This document shows positions 28,264 to 37,051 of a stretch of 64,000 nucleotides of DNA, one piece after another. This DNA is from Flavimaribacter sediminis (lineage in GTDB: Bacteria > Pseudomonadota > Alphaproteobacteria > Rhizobiales > Rhizobiaceae). The stretch spans positions 1,426,001 to 1,490,000 of the forward strand of contig NZ_JAICBX010000002.1 of assembly GCF_019492055.1 (NCBI RefSeq), in the 5' to 3' direction. The position numbers were made by a program, and so were the translations under genes. Within the stretch, counting starts at the first letter, position 1. The number at the start of each line of letters is the position of its first letter. The notes beneath the pieces are model-generated. The model saw nothing but the letters and a program-made list of their open reading frames with translations, was not told the DNA's origin and did no database searches.

Positions 28264-28971
28264 GTGACGACACCCATCATCGAGCTGAAAAAGGCAGATC
28301 TTACTCTGGGCGACGGGGCGTCGTCCGTGCATGTCCTCAAAAGTATGGCGCTTCAGGTGATGCCCGGCGAGTCCGTTGGCATTGTCGGTCCGTCGGGTTC
28401 CGGCAAGTCGACCTTGCTGATGGTGCTGGCGGGGCTGGAGCGCATCGATTCCGGCGAGATTGTCGTCGCTGGCCAGCCGATCCACGCCATGAGCGAGGAC
28501 CAGGTCGCCGATTTTCGCGGTCGCAATATCGGCATCGTATTCCAGTCGTTTCACCTCATTCCCAACATGACAGCGCTTGAAAACGTCGCCGTGCCGCTGG
28601 AACTCGCCGGTCGCGCGGACGCCTTCGACATTGCGCGCGCGGAGCTCGCCTCCGTCGGCCTCGCCGAACGCCTGACGCACTATCCGGGCGAACTTTCCGG
28701 GGGAGAACAGCAAAGGGTGGCGATCGCCCGCGCGCTTGCGCCGTCTCCCGCCATGCTGATCGCGGATGAGCCGACCGGCAATCTCGACACGGAAACCGGA
28801 CGCCAGATCGCCGATTTGCTTTTCTCGAAGCAGAGCGAGAGAAACATGACCCTGCTTCTGGTCACTCATGATCCGGTTCTGGCCGAGCGTTGCTCGCGTC
28901 AGGTCCGTGTGCGGTCCGGCGAGATTATCGATCACGGCCAGTCCGACGCGATCCGGGCGGCGATGGCGTGA
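28264..28971 (+). CDS. ABC transporter ATP-binding protein (YbbA-like)
   Basis: The 235-residue ATPase has Walker A GPSGSGKST, the signature LSGGEQQRVAIARA, Walker B MLIADEP and the switch His in VTHDP. It belongs to the LolD/MacB/YbbA group that works with FtsX-like permeases. It starts with GTG at 28264 and its stop codon overlaps the next gene's GTG start. The divergent esterase gene makes the YbbA-YbbP-TesA arrangement complete. Confidence 0.9.
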   Translation: MTTPIIELKKADLTLGDGASSVHVLKSMALQVMPGESVGIVGPSGSGKSTLLMVLAGLERIDSGEIVVAGQPIHAMSEDQVADFRGRNIGIVFQSFHLIPNMTALENVAVPLELAGRADAFDIARAELASVGLAERLTHYPGELSGGEQQRVAIARALAPSPAMLIADEPTGNLDTETGRQIADLLFSKQSERNMTLLLVTHDPVLAERCSRQVRVRSGEIIDHGQSDAIRAAMA

Positions 28972-31535
28972 CGCCGCCTCCGGCCAAATCCTTCCTGACG
29001 AGCCTGCGCCTGGCGTTTCGCCTCGCGTTGCGGGAGATGCGCGGCGGTTTGTCCGGATTCTATATTTTCATCGCTTGCATCGCCCTCGGAACCGCCGCCA
29101 TCGCCGGCGTCAATTCCATTTCGCAGTCGATAACGGCCGCCATCAACGAAGAGGGCCGCACCATCCTCGGCGGCGATATCCGATTCGAACTGCAGAACCG
29201 GCCGGCGTCTGAGGATGAGCAGACCCATCTGGCGCAACTGGGCGCGATGACGTCGACAGCAGGCCTGCGCTCCATGGCCAGGCTTCCCGACGGCTCCGAC
29301 CAGACGCTTGTCGAGGTCAAGGCGGTCGAGGCGAACTATCCCCTTTATGGCGCTCTCGAAACCACGCCGCAGCTTTCCAGCACTGACCTCTTCGATCAGG
29401 TTGACGGGTATTACGGCGTCGCCGTCGCGCCGTTGCTGCTCGACCGTCTGGGACTTGCCAGGGGCGACCAGTTGCTGCTTGGCAACGCCGCCTTCGACAT
29501 CCGCGCTGTGATCGATCTGGAGCCGGACGCCTTTTCGGACGGCTTCGGTTTCGCGCCACGGCTGATGCTCTCGCAAGACGGCCTCGACGCGGCGGGCCTG
29601 ATCCGCACCGGCAGTCTCGTGGAATATGGCTACAAGATCAGTCTCGGCGACGCCGCAACCGAAGCCGACATCGAAGCTGTGCGCATCGCGACGGAAAGCG
29701 CCTTTCCCGAAGCCGGATGGTCTGTGCGCAGTCGCAGTAACGCAGCGCCCTCCCTGACGGCGAATATTGTCCGCTTTTCCCAGTTTCTGACGCTGGTGGG
29801 CCTGACCGCTCTGATCGTCGGCGGCGTTGGCGTCGCAAACGCCGTGCGGGCTTATCTCGACGCCAAGCGGGGCGTGATCGCGACGTTCAAATGTCTTGGC
29901 GCTTCGGGCGAGTTCGTTTTTTCAGTCTACCTCATACAAATGCTGATGGTGGCCTCGATCGGCATCGTGATCGGACTGGTGCTTGGCGCGCTCATGCCGA
30001 TCGCCGCGCAGGCGTTCCTCTCCGGCATACTTCCCGTATCGTCGGATGTGACGCTCTATCCCGGCGCGCTGCTTCTGGCCGCGCTCTTTGGGGTCATGAC
30101 AGCGCTCGCCTTCGCGCTTTTGCCGCTTGGCCGCGCGCGCAACGTTCCGGCAACTGCGCTTTTCCGCGAGCAGGGCTTCGACGCATCCGGATTGCCGGCT
30201 CGCCGTTATATTATCGCCGCCCTTCTGCTGGTACTGATGATCGCAGGCCTTGCGATCTACACGTCCTATGACCGCTTCATAGCCACGGTCTTCATGGGCG
30301 GCATCGTCTTCGCCTTCATTCTACTGCGTCTGGTTTCGACGCTGATCGAGATGCTGGCGCGAAGGGCGCCGAGCGTTCGCTCGACCCCGTTACGGCTGGC
30401 GATCGGCAATATCCACCGTCCCGGCGCGCTAACGCCTTCCGTCGTCCTGTCGCTCGGCCTCGGTCTTGCGCTGCTGGTCACGCTGGCGCTGATTGACGGC
30501 AATCTGCGCCGCGAAATCAGCGGCGCGCTGCCCGAACAGGCGCCGAATTTCTTCTTTGTCGATATTCAGAGTTCGGAAGTCGAGGCATTCACGACGCTCG
30601 TCGAGCAGGAAGCGCCGGGGGGCAGCCTCTCGAAGGTGCCGATGCTGCGCGGACGCATCGTCGCATTCAATGGCGTCGACGTGCGCGAGATGGAAGTGCC
30701 GCCGGGCGGGGAATGGGTGTTGCGGGGCGACCGCGGAGTCACCTATTCCGATACGGTGCCGGAAAACTCGGTGCTGACGGCCGGCGAGTGGTGGCCGGAG
30801 AATTACAGCGGCGAACCGCTGGTCTCCTTTTCAGCAGAAGAGGCCGGAGAACTGGGCGTCGGCGTTGGCGACGCCGTGACTGTCAACGTCCTTGGGCGGA
30901 ACATTACGGCGCGGATTGCAAGCCTGCGTGAACTGGAATGGGAATCGCTGTCCATCAATTTCGTGATGGTCTTTTCGCCCAACACCTTCGCCGGCGCGCC
31001 GCATGCCTGGCTGGCGACACTCAACGATCCTGAGGCGGCGCCCGCCGACGAGAGCCGTATCTTGCGCGCCGTCACCAACGCCTTCCCGACCGTTACTTCT
31101 GTTCGGGTCAAGGACGCGCTTGATGTGATCAACCGGTTGATGGGGCAACTCGCCGCCGCCATCCGCGCCGCCGCCGGCGTCGCGCTCATCACGTCGGTGC
31201 TGGTGCTTGCCGGCGCGCTGGCGGCCGGCAACAGGGCGCGCGCGCATGACGCCGTCGTTCTCAAGACGCTGGGCGCCACGCGGCGCACGCTGATCAGGGC
31301 GTTTTCCTACGAATACATGCTGATCGGGCTCGCAACGGCGATTTTCGCGCTCGTCGCCGGCGGCATAGCCGCCTGGTTCATCGTCGCCCGCATCATGACC
31401 CTGCGTTCGGAATTCTTGCCGGATGTGGCTGTCGCCACGATCGTGATCGCGCTGGTCCTGACGGTCGGGATCGGCCTCATCGGCACATGGCGGGTGCTCG
31501 GACAGAAGGCGGCGCCGGTGCTACGCAATCTTTGA
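28968..31535 (+). CDS. ABC transporter permease (YbbP-like, FtsX domains)
   Basis: The 855-residue membrane protein has an N-terminal helix (LALREMRGGLSGFYIFIACIALG), a large periplasmic domain, and two sets of FtsX-like helices (about 260-480 and 735-850) flanking a second periplasmic domain. This is the architecture of YbbP, the partner of YbbA. The pair is thought to act with the periplasmic esterase on lipid-linked or acylated substrates, but the substrate is not established. Translation starts at GTG 28968, overlapping the ATPase stop by 4 bases. Confidence 0.9.
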   Translation: MTPPPAKSFLTSLRLAFRLALREMRGGLSGFYIFIACIALGTAAIAGVNSISQSITAAINEEGRTILGGDIRFELQNRPASEDEQTHLAQLGAMTSTAGLRSMARLPDGSDQTLVEVKAVEANYPLYGALETTPQLSSTDLFDQVDGYYGVAVAPLLLDRLGLARGDQLLLGNAAFDIRAVIDLEPDAFSDGFGFAPRLMLSQDGLDAAGLIRTGSLVEYGYKISLGDAATEADIEAVRIATESAFPEAGWSVRSRSNAAPSLTANIVRFSQFLTLVGLTALIVGGVGVANAVRAYLDAKRGVIATFKCLGASGEFVFSVYLIQMLMVASIGIVIGLVLGALMPIAAQAFLSGILPVSSDVTLYPGALLLAALFGVMTALAFALLPLGRARNVPATALFREQGFDASGLPARRYIIAALLLVLMIAGLAIYTSYDRFIATVFMGGIVFAFILLRLVSTLIEMLARRAPSVRSTPLRLAIGNIHRPGALTPSVVLSLGLGLALLVTLALIDGNLRREISGALPEQAPNFFFVDIQSSEVEAFTTLVEQEAPGGSLSKVPMLRGRIVAFNGVDVREMEVPPGGEWVLRGDRGVTYSDTVPENSVLTAGEWWPENYSGEPLVSFSAEEAGELGVGVGDAVTVNVLGRNITARIASLRELEWESLSINFVMVFSPNTFAGAPHAWLATLNDPEAAPADESRILRAVTNAFPTVTSVRVKDALDVINRLMGQLAAAIRAAAGVALITSVLVLAGALAAGNRARAHDAVVLKTLGATRRTLIRAFSYEYMLIGLATAIFALVAGGIAAWFIVARIMTLRSEFLPDVAVATIVIALVLTVGIGLIGTWRVLGQKAAPVLRNL

Positions 31536-31656
31536 CGGCTGATAATGCTTGCGTCGCAGGTATTTACCGGCTGTTTGCGATAGCGATGAAAGAATCGTGA
31601 TTTTGCCGCTCGGGCCTTGTAGTTGGGCGGCGGATTCATCATATTGCTGAGAACTG

Positions 31657-31684
31657 TGCCCTTTTCCGAGGAGGAGCAAGGGCA
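31657..31684 (+). promoter_or_regulatory. Leader hairpin upstream of the Bax-inhibitor-1 gene
   Basis: TGCCCTT and AAGGGCA pair over a 14-base loop, ending about 35 bases before the start codon. A TTTCTT stretch follows. It may be a weak attenuator or only a leader structure. Confidence 0.25.
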
Positions 31685-31718
31685 TTTCTTCATGTCACAC
31701 AGCTATTATGAGGTAGAT

Positions 31719-32462
31719 ATGGCGGATCTTCGGAATTACCAGGCGCGCGGAGCCCACGCCGGTGCGCAGACTGGCGCTGCGATCGATGAGGGCCTTCGGT
31801 CCTATATGCTTCGCGTTTACAACCTGATGGCGTTGGGCCTGGCGATAACCGGCGTTGCGGCGTATGGCGCCTTCACCATGGCCGTGCAGGACGGCCAGCT
31901 TACCCAGTTCGGCCATTTGTTGTTTGCAAGCCCGCTGAAATGGGTCGTCATTCTTGCGCCGCTCGGCATGGTGTTTTTCCTGAGTTTCAGAATTCACAAA
32001 ATGAGCGTAAGCGCCGCGCAGACGACCTTCTGGGTCTATGCAGCGCTGGTAGGCCTGTCGCTGGCGTCGATCTTCCTGATCTACACCGGCCAGAGCATCG
32101 TCCGGACGTTCTTCATTACGGCCGCATCCTTCGGCGCATTGTCTCTCTACGGATACACGACGAAACGCGATATGTCCGGAATGGGGTCGTTCCTGTTCAT
32201 GGGCGTCATCGGCATCGTCATCGCCATGCTGGTCAATCTCTTCCTGCAGTCGAGCGCTCTTCAGTTCGCCATTTCCGTAATTGGCGTGCTGGTCTTCGCG
32301 GGTCTGACGGCCTACGACACACAGCAGATCAAACAAATGTACTACGAGGGCGATGGTTCGGAAGTCGCCGGCCGCAAGGCCATTATGGGCGCGCTGCGTC
32401 TGTATCTGGACTTCCTGAACATGTTCCTGTTCCTGCTTCAGCTTTTCGGAAACCGGAACTGA
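31719..32462 (+). CDS. Bax inhibitor-1/YccA family membrane protein
   Basis: The 247-residue protein has seven hydrophobic segments and the family features RVYNLMALGLAITGVAAY at the first helix and AYDTQQIKQMYYEG (the UPF0005 motif) in the last loop. BI-1/YccA proteins are inner-membrane channels or modulators of the FtsH protease. The N-terminal MADLRNYQARGAHAGAQTGA is typical of rhizobial members. The ATG at 31719 follows TGAGGTAG. A strong terminator follows the gene. Confidence 0.93.
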   Translation: MADLRNYQARGAHAGAQTGAAIDEGLRSYMLRVYNLMALGLAITGVAAYGAFTMAVQDGQLTQFGHLLFASPLKWVVILAPLGMVFFLSFRIHKMSVSAAQTTFWVYAALVGLSLASIFLIYTGQSIVRTFFITAASFGALSLYGYTTKRDMSGMGSFLFMGVIGIVIAMLVNLFLQSSALQFAISVIGVLVFAGLTAYDTQQIKQMYYEGDGSEVAGRKAIMGALRLYLDFLNMFLFLLQLFGNRN

Positions 32463-32484
32463 ACCAGTTGGACTTATCAGCGAA

Positions 32485-32509
32485 AGGCGGTCTTCGGACC
32501 GCCTTTTTT
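32485..32509 (+). terminator. Rho-independent terminator of the Bax-inhibitor-1 gene
   Basis: A perfect 8-bp stem (AGGCGGTC/GACCGCCT) closes a TTCG tetraloop and runs into six T residues. It lies 23 bases after the stop codon, so the call is firm. Confidence 0.92.
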
Positions 32510-32541
32510 GCGCCCGATCCCAATCCAGACAATCGACAAAA

Positions 32542-33102
32542 ATGGATATTTCAGTCCGTCAGGTCGCGCCCCGGGACCTTGAGCGCATAACCGAAATCTA
32601 CCGCGAATCCGTATTGAACGGTGTCGCCACCTACGAATTGACGCCGCCTGACTTTCAGGAAATGCAGGCCCGCTACACGGGGCTCGTCGAAAGCGGATTC
32701 CCCTATCTCGTTGCCGAAACGCCCACTGGGGAACTGGCCGGCTACGCCTACGCCGGACCCTATCGAACCCGCCCGGCCTATCGCTGGACGGTCGAGGATT
32801 CAATTTATCTGCCGCCGCAATCGCGCGGCAAGGGCGTCGGCAAGGCGCTTCTTGCGGCCCTGGTCGAGCGCTCTGCCGATCTTGGTTTTCGTCAGATGAT
32901 CGCCGTCATCGGCGGCGCATCGCCGGCTTCTGTCGCATTGCACCGCGCACTCGGCTTCCAGCTGACCGGCGCCATGAAAGCCACCGGGTTCAAGCATGGC
33001 CGTTGGCTCGACACCACCATCATGCAATTGCCGCTCGGAGAGGGTCAGTCAACCGACCCTGACGCGAACGCCTATCCGGGGACGCTGTTCCGGGAAGTGT
33101 AA
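32542..33102 (+). CDS. GNAT acetyltransferase, phosphinothricin N-acetyltransferase type
   Basis: The 186-residue protein matches the Pat/Bar group: IRQVAPRDLERITEIYRESVLNGVATYE-like N-terminus, EDSIYLPPQSRGKGVGKALLAALVE with the acetyl-CoA loop, and MIAVIGGASPASVALHRALGF, the hallmark of this group. Members acetylate phosphinothricin, methionine sulfoximine or related amino acids; natural substrates are mostly unknown. It starts 32 bases after the terminator of the previous gene, and no clear ribosome site is visible before the ATG. Confidence 0.9.
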   Translation: MDISVRQVAPRDLERITEIYRESVLNGVATYELTPPDFQEMQARYTGLVESGFPYLVAETPTGELAGYAYAGPYRTRPAYRWTVEDSIYLPPQSRGKGVGKALLAALVERSADLGFRQMIAVIGGASPASVALHRALGFQLTGAMKATGFKHGRWLDTTIMQLPLGEGQSTDPDANAYPGTLFREV

Positions 33103-33125
33103 CCTTTTGCGACCGGTATGATCGC

Positions 33126-33503
33126 TTAGCCGCGCACCAGTCGCGGCGCCTTGTCGAAGACCTTCAGAACCTGTGCGATCTCGTGTCCGCGCTTGAGGAT
33201 CAGGCCGCTTGCCGCCGTCACCGAATAGGCGCCCTGCTTGCGGGCCAGTTTCGGGTTCTTCTCGATCCTGAAAAGCGGCACTTCGCTGGTGCGGCGAAAA
33301 ACGGAAAAGACGGCGCGGTCCTTCAGATGGTCGATGGCGTAGTCGCGCCATTCGCCTTCCGCGACCATGCGTGAATAGACCCTCAAAATGGCGTCTAGTT
33401 CCCTGCGGTGAAAGGTAACGGGAATGGTTTCCTTCGATTTCCGGAAGTCTTTCAGATTGACGATCTGAGACTGGTTTTCCGCCTGATCCGGATTGGACGC
33501 CAT
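33126..33503 (-). CDS. DUF2794 family protein
   Basis: The 125-residue protein is basic and soluble, with the family core VTFHRRELDAILRVYSRMVAEGEWRDYAIDHLKDRAVFSVFRR and RIEKNPKLARKQGAYSV. DUF2794 is confined to alphaproteobacteria and has no known function. I chose the ATG at 33503 (MASNPDQAE), preceded by GGGGTGA; an in-frame ATG at 33557 would add 18 residues. It is convergent with the acetyltransferase gene. Confidence 0.85.
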   Translation of the reverse strand: MASNPDQAENQSQIVNLKDFRKSKETIPVTFHRRELDAILRVYSRMVAEGEWRDYAIDHLKDRAVFSVFRRTSEVPLFRIEKNPKLARKQGAYSVTAASGLILKRGHEIAQVLKVFDKAPRLVRG

Positions 33504-33624
33504 TGTCACCCCGCTCTTGCCCTGCCCAATGCGATCGAATGCATCGGACAAACTCATCGCGCCAGTTTGCCAAAAACGCCGTCAAATGCAAGTCACGGGA
33601 AATCCGGGTCGGAAAGCCGGCGTT

Positions 33625-34368
33625 TCAGCTCGGTGAATCCGTTACGATGGAAGCGCCGATGATCGGGCCGGGGACTGTCGCTGACTTCATCTTCTGAACG
33701 AGAATCGCGCATCCGCCGTAGCGTTCGTGATCCATCACCGTCATCGGTAGAACAAGCTCCATGGCCTTGCCGTCCCACATACCCACGGTCTGGGCGTCGC
33801 GCACCGAGTGCCAGTAGGTGATCTTGCGGCCGCGATTCTCGCCACGCCCCACGTCCACGGTGTTCTGCTCGTCGAAATAGACAATAATGATATCGGCCTT
33901 GCCGCGACCGTCTCCGATATGGATATTCAGCCGGTCGCCTTCCCTGACCGCCGTCACCGGCACTGTCAGGCCCTTCCCGTTGTCATCAAGCGTGTCGAGC
34001 GTGCGATTGATGCCGGATAGGTCGGCGCCGTTCATGTGATCGCGTCCGTTCAGCACCGCCTGGGGGGTGTAGACGCTTTTTCGACCGAGCGTTCTGGCGT
34101 AGTCATACTGACGCTCTGTGCTTTCGGCGCTGCTCAACGTGTCCTTCCAGCCGAGATAGTTCCAGTAGTCGACATGATAGCTCAAAGCCACAACATCGCC
34201 CTGTTCGACCAGTTTTCCCAGCGCCGCGTCGGCAGGTGGACAGGAAGAGCATCCCTGGCTGGTAAACAGCTCGACAACGCCTTTCGGCCGCCCGTCTCCG
34301 GCTGCAGCCGGCAACGCGGCAAGCACGGCGGCGCAGGCAAGCGCCACTAGTATCTGCATCAACTTCAT
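33625..34368 (-). CDS. DUF1223 family secreted thioredoxin-like protein
   Basis: The 247-residue protein starts with a signal peptide (KLMQILVALACAAVLAALPAAAG) and then a thioredoxin-like domain with VELFTSQGCSSCPPADAAL, giving a CxxC at Cys40 and Cys43. The conserved ALSYHVDYWNYLGWKDT confirms DUF1223. It is probably a periplasmic oxidoreductase; partner and substrate are unknown. An in-frame ATG at 34425 would put 19 residues before the signal peptide and is unlikely. The next 260 bases up to the creatinase gene hold no gene. Confidence 0.9.
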   Translation of the reverse strand: MKLMQILVALACAAVLAALPAAAGDGRPKGVVELFTSQGCSSCPPADAALGKLVEQGDVVALSYHVDYWNYLGWKDTLSSAESTERQYDYARTLGRKSVYTPQAVLNGRDHMNGADLSGINRTLDTLDDNGKGLTVPVTAVREGDRLNIHIGDGRGKADIIIVYFDEQNTVDVGRGENRGRKITYWHSVRDAQTVGMWDGKAMELVLPMTVMDHERYGGCAILVQKMKSATVPGPIIGASIVTDSPS

Positions 34369-34631
34369 CGCAACACGCCTTATGATCCAGTCTTTATGAG
34401 AAGGATCGCCGCTGTTCGCAGCCATTAATTTGTAGACGCCAGCTATTACAAGATAAAGTCACGTTGCGGTGAGACGGTTTCGGACGGCGCGCAATTGACC
34501 GTGAGCTGGAGTTGAAGTAGTCAGCGAGACGTTCGGCGATGGCGTCGCCGTTACCGTGCTTTCCCCATTTGCATCCTGTACGCCCGGATCGTCATGCCGG
34601 CCGCATCGGCGCGTCCGGAAAGGAGCCTCGC

Positions 34632-35849
34632 ATGGATATCGCAGATCGCCCGGATTTTTTCACGAGACAGGATGGAGAAAAGGCGACCCTGCCTTTCTCA
34701 CACGAAGAATATCGCCGTCGTCAGGCGGCGCTGCGCGCCGTCATGGAAGAGCTGGACATCCCGGCTGTTCTTCTGACCTCGATGCACAACATCGCCTATT
34801 ATTCAGGCTTTCTGTATTGCAGCTTCGGGCGTCCTTATGGCTGCGTCGTCACGGCGGATGATTGCGTCACGATTTCCGCCAATATCGACGGCAGCCAGCC
34901 CTGGCGTCGCTCGACCGACGGAAATATCATCTACACCGACTGGCGGCGCGAAAATTTCTGGCGCGCGGTCCTGTCGACCTTGCCGGGCGTTGGCCGCCTC
35001 GGCGTCGAGGCCGACCACCTGACGCTCGCCATGCGCGAAAAGCTCGCGGGTTTTCTCGATGATCCAGAACTGGTCGATATCGCGCACGACACAATGCGGT
35101 TGCGCATGGTGAAATCAGGCGAGGAAATCGCTCTCATCCGGGAAGGCGCGCGGATCGCCGATCTCGGTGGTCAGGCGGTGTTCGACGCGATCAGGCCCGG
35201 CGTGCGGGAAATCGACGTCGCCATGGCCGGTCGCGACGCCATGGAGGCCGAGATCGCCCGGTCGCATCCCGACAGCGAACTGCGCGACACCTGGGTATGG
35301 TTCCAGTCGGGGCTCAATACTGACGGCGCCCACAATCCCGTCACCACAAGGACCCTCGAGCCGGGGGACATCCTGAGTCTCAACTGCTTTCCGATGATTT
35401 CCGGCTATTATACTGCACTGGAGCGAACCCTGTTTCTCGGCGAGCCGGATCCCGCCTCGCTGCGGCTTTGGGAGATCAACGTCGCGGCGCATGAATTCGG
35501 CCTGTCGCTCATTAGGCCGGGCGCGACCTGTTCCTGTATCTGCGCCGAACTCAACCGGTTCCTCGCAGACCATGACGCGCTTCAATACCGGTCGTTCGGC
35601 TACGGCCATTCATTCGGTATACTCTCGCATTATTACGGGCGCGAGGCGGGTCTGGAGCTGCGCGAAGACATCGACACGGTTCTGGAGCCCGGTATGGTGG
35701 TCTCGATGGAGCCGATGCTGTGGGCGCCGCAGGCTATGCCCGGCGCGGGCGGCTATCGCGAGCACGACATACTTGTCGTATACGAGGATGGCGCCGAGAA
35801 CATAACCAAATTTCCTTACGGGCCGGGCAGCAATATTATTCCCGTCTGA
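34632..35849 (+). CDS. Creatinase (creatine amidinohydrolase)
   Basis: The 405-residue protein is an M24 pita-bread fold protein that hydrolyses creatine to sarcosine and urea. It follows Pseudomonas creatinase closely: the N-terminal domain with NIAYYSGFLYCSFGRPYG, the catalytic His234 in FQSGLNTDGAHNPVTTR, Glu264 in TALERT, Arg337 in YYGREAGLELREDID and Glu360 in VSMEPM. These correspond to the active-site residues of the Pseudomonas putida enzyme (from memory). The ATG at 34632 follows AAGGAG. No sarcosine oxidase, creatininase or transporter gene is next to it, so downstream metabolism must be encoded elsewhere. Confidence 0.92.
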   Translation: MDIADRPDFFTRQDGEKATLPFSHEEYRRRQAALRAVMEELDIPAVLLTSMHNIAYYSGFLYCSFGRPYGCVVTADDCVTISANIDGSQPWRRSTDGNIIYTDWRRENFWRAVLSTLPGVGRLGVEADHLTLAMREKLAGFLDDPELVDIAHDTMRLRMVKSGEEIALIREGARIADLGGQAVFDAIRPGVREIDVAMAGRDAMEAEIARSHPDSELRDTWVWFQSGLNTDGAHNPVTTRTLEPGDILSLNCFPMISGYYTALERTLFLGEPDPASLRLWEINVAAHEFGLSLIRPGATCSCICAELNRFLADHDALQYRSFGYGHSFGILSHYYGREAGLELREDIDTVLEPGMVVSMEPMLWAPQAMPGAGGYREHDILVVYEDGAENITKFPYGPGSNIIPV

Positions 35850-35923
35850 AAGATACTGACATTGCCCGTTGTCGCTGCTAGGACAAGATGGTTGGCATTC
35901 AGGGGTCGTTCCGGAGGAAGGCA

Positions 35924-37039
35924 ATGCGCAGGCTGGCGGCTGTTATCGGATTTGGCCTAATCCTCGCATCATGCGGCGAGGACGACAGCCGCACCGGAGA
36001 CATCGAGCCGCAGGCGCGCGGGCTGAAAACCTGCGAGGTCTCGGAAAGCGAGACAAATACAGTCCGCCGTTATCCGAGCGTTTTGCAGCCATCCTCGATC
36101 ACATCGCTTTCCTTCGAGATTTCAGGAAAACTCGAGCAGGTGAATCTCGACGTCGGCCAGACCGTCAGCAAAGACGAGGTGCTTGCGCGTATAGATCCCA
36201 GGTCGCTGCAGACACAGGTCGACAATGCGCGCGCCGCGCTGAACCAGGCCGAAGTGAAAACGAAAAACGCCAGGGAAGATTACGAGCGCAAGGCAAAGCT
36301 GCTGGAACAGGGCGTATCGACAAAGGCGCAAACAGATGAGGCGCAGACCAACTGGAAGTCCAACGAGGCGCAGGAGGAACAGGCGCGCAAGCAACTCGAA
36401 AACGCCGAACAGGATCTCGACCGGGCTGACCTCAAGGCGCCCTTCGACGGCATTATCGGATCGGTGGACATGCAGTCCTACACCAATGTGACCGCCGGTT
36501 CGCCGGTGCTCACGCTCTATGCGGACGATGAATTCGAATCGGCTTTCACGGTCAGCTTCGACACCGTTCATCAGCTTGCAGTCGGCAAGCCGGCTAATGT
36601 CCGCCTCGCTGACGATCCTTCCGTTGTGCTTGCCGCCCACGTCAGCGAACTCGGATCACGGGCCGACACCGTTTCATCATTCCCGGTGGTGGTGAAGCTC
36701 GATGAAACAAACCCGCTGCTGAAGTCCGGCATGGCGGTCGAGATTGCGCTGGAATTCACGGTTCCGAGCGGTTCCGGATTCACCATGCCGTTGACGATCA
36801 TTCCCATGGGCAGCGATCTGAGCGCGCCCAAAAGCACGGCAGAAGGCGACTTCGGCAATGCGTTCGTTTATGACCCCGAGACCGAAACCGTAAAAAGCCG
36901 GTCTATCAGGATTGGAGGATTGCGCGACAACCAGTTGATCGTCATCGACGGGCTGGAGCCGGGAGACCTGGTCGCCTGCGCCGGCGTGTCCTTCCTCCGG
37001 GACGGCATGAAGGTCCGGTTGCTGAGCGACGCGCAATAG
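35924..37039 (+). CDS. RND efflux membrane-fusion lipoprotein
   Basis: The 371-residue protein starts with a lipoprotein signal peptide (LAAVIGFGLILASC, lipobox LASC) that anchors it to the inner membrane facing the periplasm. The barrel-sandwich, a helical hairpin (about 95-170, rich in Gln/Ala/Lys/Glu) and beta-barrel domains of the HlyD/AcrA family follow (DLKAPFDGIIGSVDMQ). The start has GGAGGAAGG just upstream. It lies 12 bases before the RND pump gene. No outer-membrane factor is encoded here. Confidence 0.92.
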   Translation: MRRLAAVIGFGLILASCGEDDSRTGDIEPQARGLKTCEVSESETNTVRRYPSVLQPSSITSLSFEISGKLEQVNLDVGQTVSKDEVLARIDPRSLQTQVDNARAALNQAEVKTKNAREDYERKAKLLEQGVSTKAQTDEAQTNWKSNEAQEEQARKQLENAEQDLDRADLKAPFDGIIGSVDMQSYTNVTAGSPVLTLYADDEFESAFTVSFDTVHQLAVGKPANVRLADDPSVVLAAHVSELGSRADTVSSFPVVVKLDETNPLLKSGMAVEIALEFTVPSGSGFTMPLTIIPMGSDLSAPKSTAEGDFGNAFVYDPETETVKSRSIRIGGLRDNQLIVIDGLEPGDLVACAGVSFLRDGMKVRLLSDAQ

Positions 37040-37051
37040 CGGGGAAAGGCG

